Assembly (NCBI GenBank): GCA_003963365.1 | Contig: RXJG01000006.1 | Location: 268,495-332,494, forward strand | DNA length: 64,000 nt | From: Sphingobacteriales bacterium | GTDB lineage: Bacteria; Bacteroidota; Bacteroidia; Chitinophagales; Chitinophagaceae | Reading direction: 5' to 3' | Part shown: positions 59,018-64,000 of the stretch, piece by piece | Position numbering within the stretch: position 1 is the stretch's first letter | Layout: each line of letters begins with the position of its first letter | Made by a program: the position numbers and the translations under genes | The notes under the pieces: generated by a model | What the model saw: the letters and a program-made list of their open reading frames with translations, nothing else | Database searches by the model: none | What the model was told of the DNA's origin: nothing

Positions 59018-60211
59018 ATGCAACAAGGGAATACAAGAGTAGCTTATTTAGACTGGCTTAGAATACTGGCGATTATAGGAGTATTACTTTTCCATTCAGC
59101 TATGGCTTTTGTGGCCGAATGGGGATGGCACATTAAAAACAAAGAGACCAGCTATCTCTTTATGGAATTTAATTTTTGGCTCAGCCGCTTTCGTATGCCC
59201 TTGTTATTTTTTATTTCCGGAACTGTAAGTTATTTCATGCTTCAAAGCAAATCTGCCGGATCATTTATCGGTTTACGGTTTCGACGCTTGTTTATTCCGT
59301 TACTGGTAGGATGTTTTATTATTGTACCTCCACAGATATATTTAGAAAGGGTAACACAGGGCTATACCGGAAATTATTTCAGCTTCTATAGTAAAGTATT
59401 TGAATTTGAACCTTACCCTAAAGGAAATTTCAGCTGGCATCACCTTTGGTTTATTGCTTACTTGCTGGTATATGATATAGTTTTTGCTCCTGTATTTAAA
59501 TGGTTCAGCAGTGATAAAGGGAAGATGGCTTTACAACGATTAAATTTCCTGGCAAAAGGAAAATGGATTTATTTGCTAACTCTTCCTACTGTTATTATTC
59601 TTACTACACTTTCAATAAAATACCCCACCACCAACGATCTTATACATGACTGGTGCAGGATATTTTACTGGCTATCGTTTGTATTAGCAGGTTTTATTTG
59701 TATTGCCAGCCCGACTTTAATGGACAGCCTTGAAAGAAACCGCCGAACCAGTTTTGCACTGGCATTTTTAACCATCATGTTTATTAATTACCTCCGCTGG
59801 AACAAACATGAACCATCCAATACCAATAGCTGGACAATGTATGCGTACATTGCTGTTTATGCTTTTACTGCCTGGTTCTGGGTTATGACACTAATAGGAT
59901 ATGGAAAAAGATATTTAAACAAGAAACATAGAGTTTTAAACTATCTCAACCAGGCGGTGTATCCTTTTTATATTTTACACCAGACAGTAATTGTAATTAT
60001 AGTTTATTATGTGGTTCAAACCAATGATACCATCTTATTGAAATATCTCTTTACCCTCACAGTAAGTTTTGCAATTACCATATGCGTTTATCATTTATTT
60101 ATCCGTCCTTATGCAGTTATGCGGTTTTTATTTGGCATGAAACCAAAAGAAAAAATAACAAACCCAATAAAAGAAGATATTGCCATGCAACCGGCTTCGG
60201 TAGCCATTTAA
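59018..60211 (+). CDS. Acyltransferase-3 family membrane protein
   Basis: 397 residues from the ATG at 59018, which lies behind a -7 element; a frame open from 58979 is not preferred. About ten transmembrane helices. RVAYLDWLRILAIIGVLLFHSAMAF with the catalytic histidine is the typical start, followed by FWLSRFRMPLLFFISGTVSYF and the conserved RFRRLFIPLL. Acyltransferase-3 members, such as OpgC or OafA, add acyl groups to sugars or glycans. The tail is basic and cytoplasmic. It is followed after 20 bases by a histidine kinase gene. Confidence 0.9.
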   Translation: MQQGNTRVAYLDWLRILAIIGVLLFHSAMAFVAEWGWHIKNKETSYLFMEFNFWLSRFRMPLLFFISGTVSYFMLQSKSAGSFIGLRFRRLFIPLLVGCFIIVPPQIYLERVTQGYTGNYFSFYSKVFEFEPYPKGNFSWHHLWFIAYLLVYDIVFAPVFKWFSSDKGKMALQRLNFLAKGKWIYLLTLPTVIILTTLSIKYPTTNDLIHDWCRIFYWLSFVLAGFICIASPTLMDSLERNRRTSFALAFLTIMFINYLRWNKHEPSNTNSWTMYAYIAVYAFTAWFWVMTLIGYGKRYLNKKHRVLNYLNQAVYPFYILHQTVIVIIVYYVVQTNDTILLKYLFTLTVSFAITICVYHLFIRPYAVMRFLFGMKPKEKITNPIKEDIAMQPASVAI

Positions 60212-60231
60212 TTATGTAACTTTCTCTTTCA

Positions 60232-61260
60232 ATGAAAAAGTATTGGAAAATAATAACACCGGGTTTATTTGGATTGATGGTATATACCTGTATAAGACTG
60301 GTAAATGATACTGCAGCCGGTGAAAAATTCTGGACATGGCCCTGGCAGGTTTACACAGAGGAAATTGCCGCTACCATTGTGGTAAGCTATTTAATATTGT
60401 GGATTGTAAACCGGGTTATCAGGTACTTTGAGGCGGCACATTCCAGTTCAATCAACAACCGGACTTTTTTCAAAGAGTTTGGTATCATGTTTTTAATAAC
60501 ACTCGGTATAAACCACCTGCTGATTTTACCTATAGCCATTTTTATTGGAAACGGTATGCAACTGCAGGATTATGTTATTGCAAACATCGTTCCCACATTA
60601 TTTACCCTTTTATTTTTCACCATTAAAAGAGGGAACCAGTATTTAAATAATTATATAGATGAAAAAGTACAGGTTGAAAAAATAACCAATGATAAGCTGC
60701 AAACAGAACTTAAGTTTTTAAAAGCACAATATCACCCGCATTTTTTATTTAATGCGCTCAACACCATTTATTTTCAAATGGATGAAAATAAAGCGGAGGC
60801 CAAGCATACCATTGAAAAATTTTCGGAGTTGCTGCGTTACCAGTTGTACGACCAGCAGCAAACTGTGCCTGTAAGTCAGGAAATACATTACCTGCAAAAT
60901 TTTATTGATATACAACGAGTGCGTTCGTCTGAAAAACTGCAGCTGGATACAAATTTTGATACTGCATTGAATGGTCAGCAAGTTTATCCCCTGCTATTTC
61001 TGCCATTGGCAGAAAATGCTTTTAAATACGTGGGAGGGGAGTATAAAATTGAAATCAGTGCGGCTGTAAAGAATAATGAAATAGAATTTTCAGTAACGAA
61101 TTCTTTACCGCAGTTGCCCGTGCCTGAAAAACAAAATGGTATTGGTTTGGAAAATTTGAAAAGGCGGTTAGCATTGCTCTATCCCGGCAGACATGAGTTA
61201 ATCACTCAAAAAGCAAATGGAAGTTTCAAAGCAATTCTCCGTATCAACATTCATGATTGA
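60232..61260 (+). CDS. LytS/YehU-type sensor histidine kinase
   Basis: A 342-residue protein with four N-terminal transmembrane helices (about 10-26, 38-58, 80-100 and 108-125), a short coiled-coil (YIDEKVQVEKITNDKLQTEL), the His_kinase domain LKAQYHPHFLFNALNTIYF with the phosphorylated histidine, and an HATPase region (LAENAFKYVGG, NGIGLENLKRRL). Member of the LytS group that signals through LytTR regulators. It begins 20 bases after the acyltransferase gene. Its TGA stop is in the word ATTGACC of a heptamer array that joins it to the next gene. Confidence 0.93.
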   Translation: MKKYWKIITPGLFGLMVYTCIRLVNDTAAGEKFWTWPWQVYTEEIAATIVVSYLILWIVNRVIRYFEAAHSSSINNRTFFKEFGIMFLITLGINHLLILPIAIFIGNGMQLQDYVIANIVPTLFTLLFFTIKRGNQYLNNYIDEKVQVEKITNDKLQTELKFLKAQYHPHFLFNALNTIYFQMDENKAEAKHTIEKFSELLRYQLYDQQQTVPVSQEIHYLQNFIDIQRVRSSEKLQLDTNFDTALNGQQVYPLLFLPLAENAFKYVGGEYKIEISAAVKNNEIEFSVTNSLPQLPVPEKQNGIGLENLKRRLALLYPGRHELITQKANGSFKAILRINIHD

Positions 61261-61283
61261 CCCTTCACTATTGATTATTTACT
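61249..61283. repeat. Heptamer words linking the kinase and regulator genes
   Basis: ATTCATG, ATTGACC, CTTCACT, ATTGATT, ATTTACT are in register and fill the space between the kinase stop codon and the regulator ATG at 61284. Confidence 0.72.
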
Positions 61284-61976
61284 ATGAAAATAAGATGTAT
61301 TATAACCGACGATGAACCTTTGGCAAGAAAGGGATTACTGGGTTATTTAGAAAAGATTGATTATTTGGAACTGGTTGCTGTGTGTGAAGATGCTATCCAG
61401 CTCAATTCAGTACTTAAAGAAAAAACGGTTGATCTGTTGTTTCTCGATATAGAAATGCCATATGTAACCGGTATTGATTTTTTGAAATCAATGCAAAACC
61501 CACCCAAAGTAATTTTTACCACCGCTTATGAAAAATATGCCATTGCCGGTTACGAACTGGATGTGCTTGATTATTTGCTGAAACCGATTTCGTTTGACCG
61601 TTTTTTAAAAGCCACCAACAAGGCATTTGATTACTTTAACAGCCGCCAGGACAATGAGCATAATTACCTGTTTATAAAAAGCAATGGTAAACTGGAGAAA
61701 ATAAATTTTGAAGATTTTCTGTTTGCCGAAGCGATGGAAAATTATGTAGCGGTTTATACACCTGCCAAAAAATATATTGCCAGTTCAACATTAAAAGGAC
61801 TGATTGAAAACTTACCCGGTAAACAATTTATTCAAACACATAAATCATATATAATCAATTTGAGCTGCGTTGATTCTATTGAAGGCAACCTTATCAACAT
61901 CAGTAAGTACCAGGTACCTATTTCCAAAATGCTAAAGGATCAGGTAATGGCAAAAATAAAGACTGGTGGCAAATAA
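61284..61976 (+). CDS. LytTR-type response regulator
   Basis: A 230-residue protein with a receiver domain (IITDDEPLARKGL; phosphorylated Asp in LFLDIEMP; TTAYEKYAIAGYELD; KPI) and a C-terminal LytTR DNA-binding domain (about 125-228; LFAEAMENYVAVYT and FIQTHKSYIINL). Works with the preceding kinase; targets could include the acyltransferase gene or surface functions. The gene ends before a weak hairpin (61984-62005) and the convergent OmpA gene. Confidence 0.94.
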   Translation: MKIRCIITDDEPLARKGLLGYLEKIDYLELVAVCEDAIQLNSVLKEKTVDLLFLDIEMPYVTGIDFLKSMQNPPKVIFTTAYEKYAIAGYELDVLDYLLKPISFDRFLKATNKAFDYFNSRQDNEHNYLFIKSNGKLEKINFEDFLFAEAMENYVAVYTPAKKYIASSTLKGLIENLPGKQFIQTHKSYIINLSCVDSIEGNLINISKYQVPISKMLKDQVMAKIKTGGK

Positions 61977-62029
61977 AAAAGGCACCATAAAGATGCCTGT
62001 GAAACTTAAATCCAACGAAAATTTTTTTA

Positions 62030-64000
62030 TTATTCCATGGAAATATTGATCAATGCCCGCCTGTTCTTACTTCTTCCATCCGGGTTATCACGACCGTTGA
62101 TCAGTTCCATTTCCACCGGGCAGCACATACCAAATGATTCAAAAGTTATACGGGAGGCTTCAATACCTTTCCCTATAAGATAATCGGCACAGGCTTTTGC
62201 TCTCTTATCAGATAATACTTTGTTATACTCTTCCGTTCCCCTTCCGTCGGTATAACCTGAAATCTGTATAGTGGCTTTGGGTGTTTTATACAGCACTGAA
62301 TAAATAGAATCCAGCACATGTATACTGTGTGGCTTTAAATCGTATTTATCAAAATCAAAAAATACTGTCACTACTGTTTCTGGTTTTATCACCAGCTTCC
62401 TGTCCATCAAAACAGGTACGTTTTGAAAATTATCACTGCGCCAATCTGATTCATCCACATTTTCTATTTGCACATCCTGGTTTTTATCCTTGTATTTATC
62501 TTTGGTTACAGCCAGGCTGTTTTGTTTAACATCTTCTGTAACGTCAAAACGATATTTACCCTCTTTATCTGTTTTTGTCTGAACAGTGCTTCCATCTGTT
62601 TTTTTCATCACCACTGTTGCGCCTTCTAATGCTGAATTATCCCTGGCATCTTTTACTAAGCCTGAAAAGATTTTCTTTTTAGGTGCTTTAGAAAGAATAT
62701 ACGTTTCCAGGCAACAACCGGCGCCACGGTCTGAACTAACCAATGCGTTTTTAAGTAACATATCGCCTTCCGGTGCAAAAAAGTAAATATCATCCCGTGA
62801 TGAATTAACCGGGTAACCCAAATTTTGAGGAGTAGTCCATTGCCCTTCTATTAATTTAGATTCAAACAAATCATAACCTCCCATTCCGGTTCTTCCGTCA
62901 CAGGAAAAAACCAGTGTGTTGGTCCCCGAATGAAAGAAAGGGGCCTGTTCATTATTTACCGTATTAACCGCAGTAAGATTAACAGGTGTACCGGTAGTAC
63001 CATCTTTTTTTAAAGGTGCATACCAAATATCAAAACCTCCGGCACCGCCAGTCCTGTTGGATGCAAAGTATAAATACTTGCCATCAGCCGTACAAAAAGG
63101 TTGCTGACTGCTGAAACCATTTAGATTGACGGTAGATAACGGCTGTGCGTTGCTCCATTGATCGCCTTTCTTTACTGCATAGTAAATGGAAGAAACAGGT
63201 TTATCATTTATTTTACCCCATTGAGTAAAATACAAATAATTTCCACTGGCACTAACTGTGGCAGTACCCTGGCTGGCTTTTAAATCCGTTCCGCTAACGG
63301 TTAGCATTTTATTAATCTCAATACTGTTATTATTAATTACTGCACTAAACATACGGTTGTGAAAAGGGCTCTCATTTACTTTTGCAGCAGTATCTTTTTC
63401 AGTGCTCGTAAATACAAATTGGTTACTGGCAACTAGGGCCGGAGCATAAACACCTTTTTCACCACCAAAACTGGTATTGAGTAATGTCACTTTATACATC
63501 CCCAGGTCGGGGCGTTTGAGCTGGCTGTTAATAAAATTTATTGTTGCTAATTCCTGCTTTGCCTGTTTTGTGTAACTACTATGACCGTCATCAAAACCAA
63601 GGTATTTGCTTAAATAAGATTCTGCTTCAGCATAATTACCCAACCCCCGCTGGCATACTGCATACCAGTAAATAGCATCACTATAGAGCACAGAATCTTT
63701 GTCATAACAATTTTTATATTCCACAGCTGCTTCATTTAAGTAATGCGACAGCCGGTAACTATGAGCCAGCCGGTACATAACTTCTATATTCTTTAATTGT
63801 AACCCGGTAGTTCCCGATTGACGATAGCGTTTTGCATTAAGCGGAAAATTTGCCCTTGGTGCTTTTCTTTTAGCAACATTAAGGTACTGTTGGTATAAAC
63901 CAGCGGCAGTATAATAATCACCGGCAGCAAAATACTTTTCAGCTAAAGCAAGATTTTTCGAACTTTGGGCGGTGGCAGTTGTGAACAAGACCATCATCCA
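62030..64000 (-). CDS. OmpA-family protein with TPR, PD40 and CRD domains (PorE-like), 5' end cut
   Basis: The frame runs to the window edge. The visible 655 residues start at a signal-peptide-like MMVLFTTATAQS, so only a few residues may be missing. Order of domains: TPR-like helices (about 10-160), a PD40/WD40-like beta-propeller (about 170-420, SKYLYFASNRTGGAGGFDIWYA), a carboxypeptidase-regulatory-like domain (about 440-520) and an OmpA C-terminal peptidoglycan-binding domain (TVFFDFDKYDLKPHS ... SGYTDGRGTEEYN). This is the plan of PorE, which ties the type IX system to peptidoglycan, but paralogues with the same plan occur, so the exact name is open. Confidence 0.88.
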   Translation of the reverse strand, partial: WMMVLFTTATAQSSKNLALAEKYFAAGDYYTAAGLYQQYLNVAKRKAPRANFPLNAKRYRQSGTTGLQLKNIEVMYRLAHSYRLSHYLNEAAVEYKNCYDKDSVLYSDAIYWYAVCQRGLGNYAEAESYLSKYLGFDDGHSSYTKQAKQELATINFINSQLKRPDLGMYKVTLLNTSFGGEKGVYAPALVASNQFVFTSTEKDTAAKVNESPFHNRMFSAVINNNSIEINKMLTVSGTDLKASQGTATVSASGNYLYFTQWGKINDKPVSSIYYAVKKGDQWSNAQPLSTVNLNGFSSQQPFCTADGKYLYFASNRTGGAGGFDIWYAPLKKDGTTGTPVNLTAVNTVNNEQAPFFHSGTNTLVFSCDGRTGMGGYDLFESKLIEGQWTTPQNLGYPVNSSRDDIYFFAPEGDMLLKNALVSSDRGAGCCLETYILSKAPKKKIFSGLVKDARDNSALEGATVVMKKTDGSTVQTKTDKEGKYRFDVTEDVKQNSLAVTKDKYKDKNQDVQIENVDESDWRSDNFQNVPVLMDRKLVIKPETVVTVFFDFDKYDLKPHSIHVLDSIYSVLYKTPKATIQISGYTDGRGTEEYNKVLSDKRAKACADYLIGKGIEASRITFESFGMCCPVEMELINGRDNPDGRSKNRRALINISME

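Noticed and set aside
1-64000. tRNA genes, rRNA genes, insertion sequences
   Set aside because: No T-loop GTTCRAATC-type signatures, rRNA blocks or transposase motifs were seen on either strand.

Overview
The window is chromosomal DNA from a member of the Bacteroidota, most probably of the Chitinophagaceae/Sphingobacteriales type. The evidence is: promoters with the Bacteroidota -7 element TAnnTTTG, few Shine-Dalgarno sites, type IX secretion (T9SS) partners and substrates (a PorP/SprF protein, two giant proteins with gliding-motility-type C-terminal domains, an OmpA/PD40 protein), bacillithiol genes (bshB1 and a YfiT-like DinB protein), DUF4294 and DUF6266 proteins, and a CcmE with a CXXXY haem-binding motif. 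No tRNA, rRNA operon, CRISPR array or transposase was seen.

Layout. 0-5 kb: end of a proline iminopeptidase-like hydrolase, RNase P RNA on the minus strand, nitroreductase plus methyltransferase, fatty-acid desaturase, bshB1, DUF4294. 5-8 kb: ccmE-ccmF cytochrome c maturation pair. 8-16 kb: arginase-family enzyme, secreted adenosine deaminase-like protein flanked by two look-alike membrane proteins, radical SAM protein, TonB-like protein, folC. 16-19 kb: minus-strand cluster of GNAT, ABC ATPase, FKBP, YfiT and NUDIX. 19.5-21.1 kb: a two-gene segment that looks inserted. 21-28 kb: PorP/SprF protein, a PKD/IgGFc-binding giant and WbqC. 28.2-33 kb: accessory DNA with a lipoprotein, an A/T-rich trio around a secreted trypsin-like protease, an excisionase-like HTH protein and DUF6266. 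33-40 kb: SprB-repeat giant, Gfo/Idh/MocA oxidoreductase, MgtE. 40-43 kb: RNA/cold-shock group (DEAD-box helicase, RRM protein, small orphan, cold-shock-domain protein). 43-49 kb: lipoproteins, ATP-grasp, CCG-domain Fe-S protein and small hypotheticals. 49-53.7 kb: miaB, sigma-54 activator, lptE, TPR-like protein, secG. 53.7-58.8 kb: lipoprotein, sodium:solute symporter, two tiny membrane proteins, PIG-L deacetylase. 59-62 kb: acyltransferase with a LytS/LytTR two-component system. 62-64 kb: PorE-like OmpA protein running off the edge.

The most striking feature lies between the genes. At no fewer than fourteen places the intergenic DNA is made of degenerate 7-base words repeated in strict register (for example CATTGAC, AATTGAC, CATTCAA), usually as two opposed arms that could fold into a long imperfect hairpin. 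The word differs from locus to locus. The arrays normally begin at a stop codon, which often lies inside the first word, and in one gene they extend into coding sequence. One 60-90 bp version is present in three copies between 39.9 and 44.4 kb. I know of no description of this system in Bacteroidota; it is the main thing to follow up.
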